64,000 bases of DNA from Oscillospiraceae bacterium (lineage in GTDB: Bacteria > Bacillota > Clostridia > UMGS1840 > HGM11507), in the NCBI GenBank assembly GCA_015068665.1, contig SVKB01000008.1, forward strand, positions 1 through 64,000, given 5' to 3'. The position numbers were made by a program, and so were the translations under genes. Shown here piece by piece: positions 45,319 to 54,647 of this stretch. Below the pieces are notes generated by a model, which ran no database searches, was not told the DNA's origin, and saw only the letters and a program-made list of their open reading frames with translations. The first letter of the stretch is position 1; each line of letters starts with the position of its first letter.

Positions 45319-48105
45319 TTATTTTAAAGCCTCTGCACATCTTGCACAAAGTGTAGGATGCTCGCTGTCCTTTCCAACCGAGGTTTTAATCATCCAGCAT
45401 CTTTCACACTTTTCGCCCTCTGCTGCGGTAACCTTAATTTTAAGCCCGTCAACATCCTCCGAGGAAAGGGCATCATCCGACGAAGCAAGACCTGAAAGCT
45501 TAACTTCGGATACAATGAACACTGTTTCAAGATCCTTTTCAATGCTCTTTAAGAATTCATAAAGCTCACCGTCTGCATAAAGACTTACACATGCACCAAG
45601 AGAGTGACCGATAATCTTTTCACCTCTTGCAAGCTCAAGTCCCTTTGCAACAGCATCCTTGATTTTCGATATTCTTTCCCATTTTGCAAGTAATTCCACA
45701 TCGTTAAGCTCTGCTTTAAAGGTCGGCATATCGTTAAACAATACGGAATATGCATCATCGTCTTTAGTATGAGGCATTGCTTCCCATATTTCTTCAGTAG
45801 TAAATGCAAGCACGGGAGCAAGCAGCTTAACCAAAGAATCAAGAACAAGATACATAGCGCTCTGTGCACTTCTTCTTGCGAAGGAATCCTTCTTTTCGGT
45901 ATATAATCTGTCCTTTATAATATCAAGATAGAAATTGGACATATCAACAACACAGAAATTATGAATAGTATGATAAAGAATATGATATTCATAATCTTCA
46001 TAAGCCTTAAGAGCCTTTTCGGTTATGCTGTTAAGCTTAACAAGTGCATACTTATCAATCTCAAGCATATCCTTAAAGTCAACCATATCGGTATCAGGGT
46101 TGAAGTCGTGGATATTACCCAGTATATATCTTGCGGTATTTCTTATCTTTCTGTAGATTTCAGAAATCTGCTTTAAGATATCCTGGGAAATTCTTATATC
46201 TGCCTTATAGTCTGAGGAGGTTACCCATAATCTTAAAATATCCGCACCCATTTTCTCACAAACATCCTTGATAGGATCAATACCGTTGCCTAAGGATTTG
46301 GACATTTTCTTTCCTTCCCCGTCAACAACCATACCATGAGTAAGAACGGTTTTATAAGGTGCTACACCCTTTGTTGCAACAGCGGTAAGTAAGGATGACT
46401 GGAACCATCCGCGGTACTGGTCATTACCCTCTAAATACATATCGGAAACCTGTACGCCTTCTCTTTCCTCGATAACGGATGCGTGAGAAGAGCCGGAGTC
46501 AAACCAAACATCCATAATATCGGTTTCTTTTCTGAACTTATCGTGACCGCATTCACACTTAACACCAAGATTTTTAAGGAATTCATCCTGGTCAAGAGTA
46601 TACCAGGCATTGGAGCCTTCCTTTGCAAAAAGCTCTTTGATTGCATCAATGGTTTTTTCGTTGATAATTGGCTTATTACATTTTTCACAGTAGAAAATCG
46701 GAATAGGTACACCCCAGGTTCTCTGACGGGAAATACACCAGTCAGCTCGGTCCTGAACCATTCCGGCAATTCTTTCTTCGCCCCATTCCGGAACCCATTT
46801 AACGCCTCTGATTGCTTCAACAGCTTTATCCTTGAAGGCATCAATTGATGCAAACCACTGTTCGGTAGCTCTGAATATAATAGGCTTCTTACATCTCCAG
46901 CAGTGTGGATACTGATGGGCAATTTTCACACTCTTAAGCAAGTGACCTGTTTCATCCAATTTAATGGCAATTGCCTTATTTGCATCCTCATATTTAAGAC
47001 CTGCAAACTCCCCTGCTTCATCGGTCATACAGCCTTTATCGTCTGCAGATACAATGATGGGAAGCTCTTTATAATTCTGGCAAACCAAAAAGTCATCCAT
47101 ACCAAAGCCCGGAGCAGTATGAACACAACCGGTACCTGCTTCCAAGGTAACGTGGTCACCGTTTATTATAAGTGATTTTCTGTCAAGGAAGGGATGCTGA
47201 CACCAGATGCCCTCAAGCTCACTTCCCTTAACCTCTTTTATAAGACTGTAGTCCTCAATACCGATGGTTGAAAAAACATTTTCAGCCATATCTTTTGCAA
47301 TGATAAGATTGCCCTTTTCGGTCTTGAATACGCCGTAATCAAAATCTTTATTTAAGCATATAGCAACATTACCCGGAAGAGTCCAGGTGGTGGTTGTCCA
47401 TATAACAAAATATGCATTGTCAATTCCGTCTAAAACTCCGTTTGCATCATCGCATACAGCAAATTTAACGTATATTGAATAGGTCTTATCTTCCTGATAT
47501 TCTATTTCAGCTTCTGCAAGAGCAGTCTGACAGTCAGGGCACCAGTAAACAGGCTTTAAGCCCTTATATATAATACCCTTTTTGGCAATTTCACCGAAAA
47601 CCTCAATCTGACGGGCTTCAAATTCAGGCTGATAGGTAATATAAGGATGCTCAAAGTCTCCGATTACACCAAGACGCTTGAACTGCTCAATATGATTATT
47701 GATATAGCCTTCAGCAAAATCCTTACATACCTCTCTGAATTTTACCGGACCTGCTTCAAAACGGTTTACACCCATTTTTTTGATAGCCTGGGTTTCGATG
47801 GGAAGACCGTGAGTATCCCATCCGGGAATATAAGGAGTTTTATAGCCTGTCATAGCCTTATGCTTGATAACAATATCCTTAAGGATTTTGTTAAGAGCAT
47901 GACCTACATGGATATCCCCGTTTGCAAACGGAGGTCCGTCGTGAAGTATAAACAAGGGCTTGTCCTTATTTTTTTCAAGAAGCTTATTGTATATGTCCTT
48001 CTTGTTCATTACCTCTAGAAACTCGGGCTCTCTCTTATTAAGATTTCCCCTCATAGGGAACTCGGTTTCAGGAAGATTAAGTGTAACTGAATAATCCTTT
48101 TCCAT
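45319..48105 (-). CDS. ileS: isoleucyl-tRNA synthetase
   Basis: The 928-residue class I synthetase shows the HIGH motif variant in PPFANGDIHVGHALNK and the KMSKS motif in GEGKKMSKSLGN. The editing domain contains TTTWTLPGN and GTGCVHTAPGFG, and a C-terminal zinc knuckle is formed by CERCWM and CARCAEAL. This is the bacterial type of about 930 residues. AAAGGA precedes the ATG. No T-box fits in the 21-base gap to divIVA, so it depends on upstream promoters. Confidence 0.97.
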   Translation of the reverse strand: MEKDYSVTLNLPETEFPMRGNLNKREPEFLEVMNKKDIYNKLLEKNKDKPLFILHDGPPFANGDIHVGHALNKILKDIVIKHKAMTGYKTPYIPGWDTHGLPIETQAIKKMGVNRFEAGPVKFREVCKDFAEGYINNHIEQFKRLGVIGDFEHPYITYQPEFEARQIEVFGEIAKKGIIYKGLKPVYWCPDCQTALAEAEIEYQEDKTYSIYVKFAVCDDANGVLDGIDNAYFVIWTTTTWTLPGNVAICLNKDFDYGVFKTEKGNLIIAKDMAENVFSTIGIEDYSLIKEVKGSELEGIWCQHPFLDRKSLIINGDHVTLEAGTGCVHTAPGFGMDDFLVCQNYKELPIIVSADDKGCMTDEAGEFAGLKYEDANKAIAIKLDETGHLLKSVKIAHQYPHCWRCKKPIIFRATEQWFASIDAFKDKAVEAIRGVKWVPEWGEERIAGMVQDRADWCISRQRTWGVPIPIFYCEKCNKPIINEKTIDAIKELFAKEGSNAWYTLDQDEFLKNLGVKCECGHDKFRKETDIMDVWFDSGSSHASVIEEREGVQVSDMYLEGNDQYRGWFQSSLLTAVATKGVAPYKTVLTHGMVVDGEGKKMSKSLGNGIDPIKDVCEKMGADILRLWVTSSDYKADIRISQDILKQISEIYRKIRNTARYILGNIHDFNPDTDMVDFKDMLEIDKYALVKLNSITEKALKAYEDYEYHILYHTIHNFCVVDMSNFYLDIIKDRLYTEKKDSFARRSAQSAMYLVLDSLVKLLAPVLAFTTEEIWEAMPHTKDDDAYSVLFNDMPTFKAELNDVELLAKWERISKIKDAVAKGLELARGEKIIGHSLGACVSLYADGELYEFLKSIEKDLETVFIVSEVKLSGLASSDDALSSEDVDGLKIKVTAAEGEKCERCWMIKTSVGKDSEHPTLCARCAEALK

Positions 48106-48126
48106 TTTATTTCAATCCTTTCGGCT

Positions 48127-48564
48127 CTATATTTCAGCTATGATTTTAAGCTGTTCTTCAACAATTGTTCTTAATTTTATCTGATATATTTCAAATTCCT
48201 TCTCCAGCGCTTCCTTTCGGGTAACAAGCTCAGATATTTCCTGCTTTGCATTAAGGATAATATCAGCGGCCTTGTTTTCCGCCTCCTTGACAATATTATC
48301 GGCCTTAAGTCGGGCGGTTGTTTCCACCTCTGCTGCAATATTGTGAGCAGTAGCAATGGTATCGTGAAGTGCACTTTCAATTTCCTTGTATTCCTTAACT
48401 GCTTCGGACAGCATATTTACCTTATCATTAAGAGTTACATTTTGTCTGTACATAGCATCATATTCGCTTGCGATAAGCTCTATGAATTCATCTACCTCGC
48501 TTTTTTTATAACCTGCAATACCTGAAGAGAATTCCTTACTGCGTATTTCAACAGGTGAAATCAT
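48127..48564 (-). CDS. divIVA: DivIVA domain cell-division protein
   Basis: The 145-residue protein has the DivIVA N-terminal membrane-curvature segment (ISPVEIRSKEFSSGIAGYKKSEVDEFIE) followed by coiled coil to the C-terminus, rich in E, K and A. It is shorter than B. subtilis DivIVA (164) and lacks a long tail. In Firmicutes divIVA sits between ylmH and ileS, exactly as here. Confidence 0.92.
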   Translation of the reverse strand: MISPVEIRSKEFSSGIAGYKKSEVDEFIELIASEYDAMYRQNVTLNDKVNMLSEAVKEYKEIESALHDTIATAHNIAAEVETTARLKADNIVKEAENKAADIILNAKQEISELVTRKEALEKEFEIYQIKLRTIVEEQLKIIAEI

Positions 48565-48576
48565 AAATATGCCCCC

Positions 48577-49347
48577 TTACATATATTTTTTTATGTTTAC
48601 AATTATTTTTCCCTTTTTACTTAAACCGCCTTCATTCAGGAAAACAATTTTCCCCTTTCCCTTAAGGGTTATTTTTTCATTTTCCTTAACACGGTAATCC
48701 TTTGCCGTAACCACACGTCCGCCGGCGGTTACTTTGCCTGCCGCAATATAATTTATGGCATCGCTTCTTTTTATATTAAAGCCCCGGCTTAATATAAGGT
48801 CGAGCCGCAGGGACTCAACGGTTGCCGATACAACCTCACATTTTTCCTCAGCCGATGCAATTTCACCTTCATAGATACTTACACTTACCCCTTTATTACC
48901 AACCTTGGTAAGATTGTAAATAATATAGTCGGCAATTTCTGTCTTAACAAAAATATGGCATTTATCGGAAATGAGAATATCACCCACGGTTTCTCTTTTT
49001 ATTCCAAGCCCCATAAGGGAGCCCAAAAAATCACGGTGAGAAAGCTTATCTATATCTCTTCCCGTAATTTCCAAACAGGTAATGGGAAAGCTTACAGCAT
49101 CGGTATTCGCCAAAAAAGCAGAAATCACTCTTTCTGCTCCCTCATATCCGCCAAAGCTTATCATCTGAACATCTGTCTGGGATGAAAAGGCGTTTTCTAT
49201 AAGCTGAGTTTTTTCCTCTCCGTAAAAATCCGAATATGTATTGTAATTTTTATAAGAGGCTTTTAAATAATTATCAAAAAGACGGGAAAGAAGAAGCTTC
49301 TCCTCGTCATTTTGTGCGTTATAAAGTACAGTTTCTTTTTTAATCAT
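48577..49347 (-). CDS. ylmH: YlmH-type S4-domain RNA-binding protein
   Basis: The 256-residue protein has the YlmH N-terminal domain (NAQNDEEKLLLSRLFDNYLKA; FGGYEGAERVISAF; ITGRDIDKLSHRDFLGSLMGLGIKRETVGDI) and a C-terminal S4 domain (LRLDLILSRGFNIKRSDAINYIAAGKVTAGG). YlmH acts in ribosome quality control and is linked to division genes by position. It lies between sepF and divIVA. Confidence 0.92.
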   Translation of the reverse strand: MIKKETVLYNAQNDEEKLLLSRLFDNYLKASYKNYNTYSDFYGEEKTQLIENAFSSQTDVQMISFGGYEGAERVISAFLANTDAVSFPITCLEITGRDIDKLSHRDFLGSLMGLGIKRETVGDILISDKCHIFVKTEIADYIIYNLTKVGNKGVSVSIYEGEIASAEEKCEVVSATVESLRLDLILSRGFNIKRSDAINYIAAGKVTAGGRVVTAKDYRVKENEKITLKGKGKIVFLNEGGLSKKGKIIVNIKKYM

Positions 49348-49352
49348 AGATA

Positions 49353-49811
49353 TCAGTTACTGTACGGAAATACCATCTTGCTCTTTAAAATTTCATCCTT
49401 TACATCGCCGCCCATAATACCTACATTATAAGGAGCAATAAGGAAAATACGCTCTGCGATTTTCTGAATGCTTCCGTCAACTGCATAAACCGAGCCTGTA
49501 AGGAAGTCTACAATTCTTCTTGCAACCGGAGTTTCAACATTTTCAAGGTTAATAACAACCGGCTTCTTAGCCTTCAGATGGTCTGCAATTTCCTTGGCGT
49601 TTTCAAATGAATTGGGAGTATATACAACTACCTTAAGCTGAGTGGTGGTATGAATATTTACCACTTTGTTTTTCTTTGGACTTACCGAATAGGAATCGTT
49701 TTTCTTTTCCTTTGGCTTTTCTTCCTTTTCACCGATAGGCTCGATATCTATATTATCGTCCTCATCGCCTAATCCGATAAACTCCAGAGTTTTCTTAAAA
49801 AAGTTTGCCAT
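49353..49811 (-). CDS. sepF: cell division protein SepF
   Basis: The start at 49811 (MANFFKKTLEFIGLGDEDD) has AGGAGGG upstream; 152 residues result. The N-terminal amphipathic membrane anchor is followed by an acidic/lysine linker and the SepF core (KVVVYTPNSFENAKEIADHLKAKKPVVINLE..VARRIVDFLTGSVYAVDGSIQKI). It bundles FtsZ at the septum. The ribosome site lies inside the end of ylmE, whose stop overlaps this start. Confidence 0.94.
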   Translation of the reverse strand: MANFFKKTLEFIGLGDEDDNIDIEPIGEKEEKPKEKKNDSYSVSPKKNKVVNIHTTTQLKVVVYTPNSFENAKEIADHLKAKKPVVINLENVETPVARRIVDFLTGSVYAVDGSIQKIAERIFLIAPYNVGIMGGDVKDEILKSKMVFPYSN

Positions 49812-49830
49812 TTCTTTCCCTCCTGATTTA

Positions 49831-50523
49831 TTATAAATACTGCCTTGCACCAAATATCCCGGTGCCGACTCTTATCATATTGGAGCCCTCCAGCACCGCA
49901 TACTCATAATCTTTTGACATTCCCATGGACAAAATGTCCATATATATATTATCTATATTTTTATTGCTTATGTCAACATAAATTTTATATAATTTTTCAA
50001 AATAGCCTCTTGCGGTTACCTCATCAGTAAAAACCGGAGGTATTGACATAATCCCCTTTACCGATAAAAAAGGAATTTCGCTTATCCGGTGAGCAAGCTC
50101 AAAAATTTCCGAAAAGGACACACCGGATTTACTTTCCTCCCCTGCTGCATTGATTTCAAGAAGCACGGGAATCACACGGTTAATTTTTTTTGCATGCTTT
50201 GAAATTTCATTTGCAAGCTTAACCGAATCAACCGACTGAATAAGGTTTACGCTTTCGGCTATATATTTTACCTTATTTGTCTGAAGATGACCGATTATAT
50301 CGGCTTTTAAATTATTTGCTTTAAAAAAATCGTACTTTTCAAGATACTCCTGAACACGGTTTTCACCTACATGGGTAATTCCCGCCTCAACAGCCTCCTT
50401 TATTTTTTCAATTCCGACTGTTTTTGTAACACCGACTATTTCGATTTCCTCCGGATTTCTTCCTGCTCTTAAGCAGGCATTGTTTACCTTTTCTTTAAGA
50501 ATCTTTATATTTTCCCTTATCAT
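49831..50523 (-). CDS. ylmE: YggS/YlmE family PLP homeostasis protein
   Basis: The 230-residue alanine-racemase-fold protein has the PLP lysine in IVGVTKTVG, GITHVGENRVQEYLEKY, HLQTNK and the C-terminal LSMGMSKDYEYAV..RVGTGIFG. It binds PLP and keeps vitamin B6 and amino-acid pools balanced. In Firmicutes it precedes sepF. Its ATG shares one base with the stop of the preceding gene. Confidence 0.94.
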   Translation of the reverse strand: MIRENIKILKEKVNNACLRAGRNPEEIEIVGVTKTVGIEKIKEAVEAGITHVGENRVQEYLEKYDFFKANNLKADIIGHLQTNKVKYIAESVNLIQSVDSVKLANEISKHAKKINRVIPVLLEINAAGEESKSGVSFSEIFELAHRISEIPFLSVKGIMSIPPVFTDEVTARGYFEKLYKIYVDISNKNIDNIYMDILSMGMSKDYEYAVLEGSNMIRVGTGIFGARQYL

Positions 50524-51758
50524 CAGCTTGCAAAGTCTCCTTCCCGCACCTTTTCGGGATTGATAACCACATAGTCATAAAGTATTATACAGCTTCGCTG
50601 GGACTCACCGTCAAGAGTCTTATCCTTTATGATTACATAGTCGCCGTCATAAATAAGCGGCTCAACCTCTATGAATTTATAAAGACTGTCTTTAACCGCA
50701 TATACACCCTTTTTACCGTCCCTTTCAATGAGGGCGGACTGAGGAAGCTTAAAGCCGGTTTTGGTGTTTTTTATAAGCTCAAACTCAACCTTACCCGAGG
50801 TCCATATATTATCAAGGTGCTTGGTTGATTTGATAACCACACAAGCTTCCTTGCCTGATGCTTCGGAAATATATTTTATAATTCCGTCAACCTTACGGTC
50901 TGAATTGGTGGTTACCCGTATTTCAACCCATTCATCAACCTCAAGATCCTCTATATCGGAAACGGGGAAGCTTGATACAATATACCACTCATAATTATTT
51001 ATAATTTTACAAAAGGGCTTTCCCGACTTAACCGAATGAGCTTCCACTTCATCCTCTTTCAGAAGATTTTTATAATCCTTTACCGAAAGAGTCATTATAC
51101 TCTCAGGAGTAACAAGCTCATCCCAGGGGGTGATTTTAGTGGAAAACATACCGTTTACGGGACTTCTATATTCCTTTTTGCCTCCTGTAAGACCTGCTTC
51201 AATTTTATTTATTTCGTCGTTTAAGTTTTCTTCCTTTATTTCAACCTTTACGCCCTTTAATTCCATAAGCTTTTTGTTATAGGCGATTATTTCGTTTTTA
51301 AGCTTATAAACATTTTCAAAGTTATTGACATTGGTTTCGGTAATTATCTCGTGAACTGCGTTGTTTATATCCCTGTTTATGGAGGTTACATCGCCCACTA
51401 TATTTTTTCCCTGCTTTTCATTTGCCTCGGCAAATACGATTTTATCGTTTACCGCTCTTAATTTTTCTCTGGATTCATCGGAGATTTCGCCCGTATATAC
51501 CGTTGCTATTTTTGCATAGGGAAGAATAAGCTTCCCTTCGCGGCAATTGTAAAGTGCAATACCATCATTTTCAGCTCTGATAAGAGTCTGGGGTGCGCAG
51601 ATAAGCCCGGTGGATTTGATTTTATTTTCAACCGTTTCCTTATAGACGGTTACGGTTTTTGCCGTATGCGTATTTATATAATACATGGCAAAGCCACCCA
51701 CAAGAACCGCTATAAGTAATGTTATTCCGAGTATTTTGCCTTTGTAATTCTTATTCAT
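50523..51758 (-). CDS. HlyD-like membrane-anchored adaptor protein
   Basis: The start at 51758 (MNKNYKGKILGITLLIAV) overlaps the miaA stop as ATGA; 411 residues. One N-terminal membrane helix is followed by a beta-barrel/lipoyl-like region (IKSTGLICAPQTLIRAENDGI), a coiled-coil hairpin (about 120-190) and a second beta region with SPVNGMFS and KLPQSALIERDGKKGVYAV typical of membrane-fusion/HlyD adaptors. No ABC exporter is next to it. Its place between miaA and ylmE-sepF-divIVA suggests a link to the cell envelope or division, which is inference only. Confidence 0.72.
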   Translation of the reverse strand: MNKNYKGKILGITLLIAVLVGGFAMYYINTHTAKTVTVYKETVENKIKSTGLICAPQTLIRAENDGIALYNCREGKLILPYAKIATVYTGEISDESREKLRAVNDKIVFAEANEKQGKNIVGDVTSINRDINNAVHEIITETNVNNFENVYKLKNEIIAYNKKLMELKGVKVEIKEENLNDEINKIEAGLTGGKKEYRSPVNGMFSTKITPWDELVTPESIMTLSVKDYKNLLKEDEVEAHSVKSGKPFCKIINNYEWYIVSSFPVSDIEDLEVDEWVEIRVTTNSDRKVDGIIKYISEASGKEACVVIKSTKHLDNIWTSGKVEFELIKNTKTGFKLPQSALIERDGKKGVYAVKDSLYKFIEVEPLIYDGDYVIIKDKTLDGESQRSCIILYDYVVINPEKVREGDFAS

Positions 51759-52684
51759 AGTGCTTTTATACACTCCCTTACAGCATTCATTTGTTTTAAA
51801 ACCGTATTACATTCCTTTATATCTATCCATTTTATTCTTTCATCACGTCTGAACCAGGTAAGCTGCCTTTTAGCGTAACGGCGGGATTCCTGCTTGATTA
51901 AATCAACAGCTTCATCAAGTGTTAATTTTCCCGAAAGGTGTAAAAGCAGCTCCTTATAGCCAATTGCCTGCATGGATTTATTCCGGGTAGAATAACCCTT
52001 TTCCTTAAGGGATATGACTTCTTCCAAAAGTCCTTTTTCCATCATAATATCCACCCGTTTGTTGATACGGTCGTATATTATTTCCCTGTCGGTATTAAGA
52101 CCGAAATATGCAAGACTGAAGGCAGGAGGAATATTCTTTGAATTCTTTATCTGCTCAGTCATGGTTATTCCGGTTGTTTTATAAACCTCGATTGCACGGA
52201 TGACGCGTCTTACATTATTCGGATGGAGTCTTAAATAGGATTCATAGTCAATTTCCTTCAGCATTTCGTGAAGGTATGAGGCACCTTTTTTTTCGGCAAT
52301 TTCACTTAGCTCCTGTCTTAAAGCCTCATCCGCTTCACCATCGGAGAACTGAACGTTATCTATCAGGGATGAAATAAAAAGACCGGTTCCGCCGACTACT
52401 ATGGGAAGCTTACCTCTTAAAGTAATATCATCTATTTTTTCATTGGCAAGATCCACAAATTCCTTAACGGAAAATTCACCGTCAGGCTCTACTATATCAA
52501 TAAGATGATGAGGTATTCCCTGCATCTCCTCCCTTGCGGGCTTGGCGGTTCCTATATTTAATTCACGGTAAATCTGCATTGAATCGGCGGAGATTATCTC
52601 CCCGTTAAATTCTTTTGCAATCTCTATTCCAAGGGCAGTTTTGCCCGAACCGGTGGGACCTGCCACGCACACAAGCTTTTTCAT
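51755..52684 (-). CDS. miaA: tRNA dimethylallyltransferase
   Basis: The 309-residue enzyme adds the isopentenyl group to A37 of UNN-decoding tRNAs. P-loop GPTGSGKTAL at residues 9-18, SADSMQIYRELNIGTAKP, HHLIDIV and the tRNA-binding YAKRQLTWFRRDERI are present. It shares its substrate with MiaB encoded upstream in the same run. It lies 3 bases after mutL. Confidence 0.96.
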   Translation of the reverse strand: MKKLVCVAGPTGSGKTALGIEIAKEFNGEIISADSMQIYRELNIGTAKPAREEMQGIPHHLIDIVEPDGEFSVKEFVDLANEKIDDITLRGKLPIVVGGTGLFISSLIDNVQFSDGEADEALRQELSEIAEKKGASYLHEMLKEIDYESYLRLHPNNVRRVIRAIEVYKTTGITMTEQIKNSKNIPPAFSLAYFGLNTDREIIYDRINKRVDIMMEKGLLEEVISLKEKGYSTRNKSMQAIGYKELLLHLSGKLTLDEAVDLIKQESRRYAKRQLTWFRRDERIKWIDIKECNTVLKQMNAVRECIKAL

Positions 52685-52687
52685 AGA

Positions 52688-54595
52688 TTATGTTATCCTT
52701 TTAAACTGTTTTTCAATTTCCTTTTTCGGGTAGGCTACGAAAATCGGTCTTCCGTGAGGACAGGTATTAGCATCCTGAAGTTTAAGAACATCCTCAACAA
52801 GCTTTGCGATTTCCATTCCCGAAAAGCTCATATTTGCCTTGATTGCACTTTTGCAGGCAAGGGTATGAAGTGCCTTTTCCTGCTTATAGGTAATAAGGCT
52901 TTTTTTGTTATCCCTGATTATGTCAATAATTTCAATAATAATATCCGAAAGCTCGGAGGTGGAAATTCCAAGGGGAAGCTCCCTTACTATAATTTCATTT
53001 CCCGAGAAGAAATCAATGTCAAAACCAAGACCGGAAAAAACCTCGGTATTTTCCGATACCGTTTCAAGCTCAACCGGGCTTAATTTAACAGTACAGGGTA
53101 TAAGTAATTTCTGAGTAACAAGCTCTTTTTTTTCGAACTCATTCTTTAATTTATCAAAAAGAAGTCTTTCATGGGCGGCATGCTGGTCTAAAAGATACAT
53201 TGTGTCCCCTTTTTCGATAATAATATAAGAGGAAAATATCTGACCTATTATTTTATAATCCTTAACCGCTTCAACCTTTTTTTCAGTCTCCGCCGTGAGC
53301 ACCTGCTCAGGCTTATCACAGGATTTCGTATCCTCAGTTTTCTTAAGGCTTAATGTAAAGGTTTCACCCTTATCAGCCTCTGAGGTTTCTTTTCCATAAT
53401 GGGCTGACGGCTCCTTTACTTTAGGAACAAGTGCCTCAAATTTAGGTGTATCCACCACATCAAAGCTTTCGTTATATTCTTTTTTGGAAGCCTTTACTTC
53501 TTCAGGCTCAGCTTTTTTTAAAAAAGCGTTATTTTCGGGAATAAAGCTGAAGCTTTCACCGGTTTGCTCCGGCTCTTTTTCAATAGCAGGAGCCTTATCC
53601 TCCATCCCGGCTACCTTATGGGAATTATAAACCGCACTGTAGATATGATTATATATCACACGGTCATCGGAAAACTTGATTTCCGCTTTGGTGGGATGAA
53701 CGTTTACATCAACCTCTTTAGGGTCAATTTCAATGCTTAATATGATGAAGGGATATTTGGAAACCATCACCTTCTCTTTTAATGCCTCGTCAACGGCGCT
53801 ATAGAAAATTTTATTTTTCACTACTCTGCCGTTAACAAAGAATATCTGATTTTTACGGTTGTTGCGAAGTATTTTTTCATTACCTACATAACCTTTTATT
53901 TTTATAAAGCCTGACTCATAGTCAATCTTTATAAGATTCTCACATATATCGTGAGAATATATATTTAAAAGATTGGAAAATTCGTTATTGTCACCTGCAG
54001 AATACAGACATTCCTTTTTGTTTTTTATGTAAAGGAAGGATATATCGGGGCGGGCAATAATAAGCTTTTCCATAATTTCGGTTATATAACCCGCTTCGGT
54101 ATTATCCGATTTTAAAAACTTCATTCTTACAGGAGTATTGAAAAATAAATCCTCAATGGTAATGGAGGTACCCACATTACAGCCGATTTCGGAAATATCC
54201 TCAATCTCACCTGCCTTTATCACTATACGGGTGCCCTCTATACTGTCCTTGGTTCTTGTTTCCAGAGTAACCTTAGAAACCGCAGCAATACTCGCTAAAG
54301 CTTCACCTCTGAAGCCTAAGGTGGCAATCTCTTCTAAATCTGCCTCCTTTGAAATTTTACTGGTGGCGTGTCTTAAAAAACAGTTTTTGGCATCCTCTTT
54401 TGTCATTCCCGAGCCGTTATCGGTAACCTTTATAAGAGTTTTACCGCCATCCGAAATTTCAACGATTATACGGTCAGCACCTGCATCTATTGAATTTTCA
54501 ACCAGCTCTTTAACAGCAGAAGCAGGTCTTTCCAGAACCTCTCCTGCGGCTATCATATTTGAAAGCTGTGGGCTCAGCACTTTAATACATGACAT
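52688..54595 (-). CDS. mutL: DNA mismatch repair protein MutL
   Basis: The 635-residue protein has the GHKL ATPase N-terminus (ELVENSIDAGADRI; DNGSGM; LRHATSKI; LGFRGEALASIAAV) and an endonuclease-type C-terminus: DQHAAHERLLFDK (metal motif, with Asp at the last acidic position), ACKSAIKAN and CPHGRPI. An acidic linker separates them (about 335-440). The presence of the endonuclease motifs fits organisms without MutH. Confidence 0.96.
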   Translation of the reverse strand: MSCIKVLSPQLSNMIAAGEVLERPASAVKELVENSIDAGADRIIVEISDGGKTLIKVTDNGSGMTKEDAKNCFLRHATSKISKEADLEEIATLGFRGEALASIAAVSKVTLETRTKDSIEGTRIVIKAGEIEDISEIGCNVGTSITIEDLFFNTPVRMKFLKSDNTEAGYITEIMEKLIIARPDISFLYIKNKKECLYSAGDNNEFSNLLNIYSHDICENLIKIDYESGFIKIKGYVGNEKILRNNRKNQIFFVNGRVVKNKIFYSAVDEALKEKVMVSKYPFIILSIEIDPKEVDVNVHPTKAEIKFSDDRVIYNHIYSAVYNSHKVAGMEDKAPAIEKEPEQTGESFSFIPENNAFLKKAEPEEVKASKKEYNESFDVVDTPKFEALVPKVKEPSAHYGKETSEADKGETFTLSLKKTEDTKSCDKPEQVLTAETEKKVEAVKDYKIIGQIFSSYIIIEKGDTMYLLDQHAAHERLLFDKLKNEFEKKELVTQKLLIPCTVKLSPVELETVSENTEVFSGLGFDIDFFSGNEIIVRELPLGISTSELSDIIIEIIDIIRDNKKSLITYKQEKALHTLACKSAIKANMSFSGMEIAKLVEDVLKLQDANTCPHGRPIFVAYPKKEIEKQFKRIT

Positions 54596-54647
54596 TTTTA
54601 AATCTCCTTAGACACTCGTTTATTGACGGTTCTTCACCACTGCTTGG

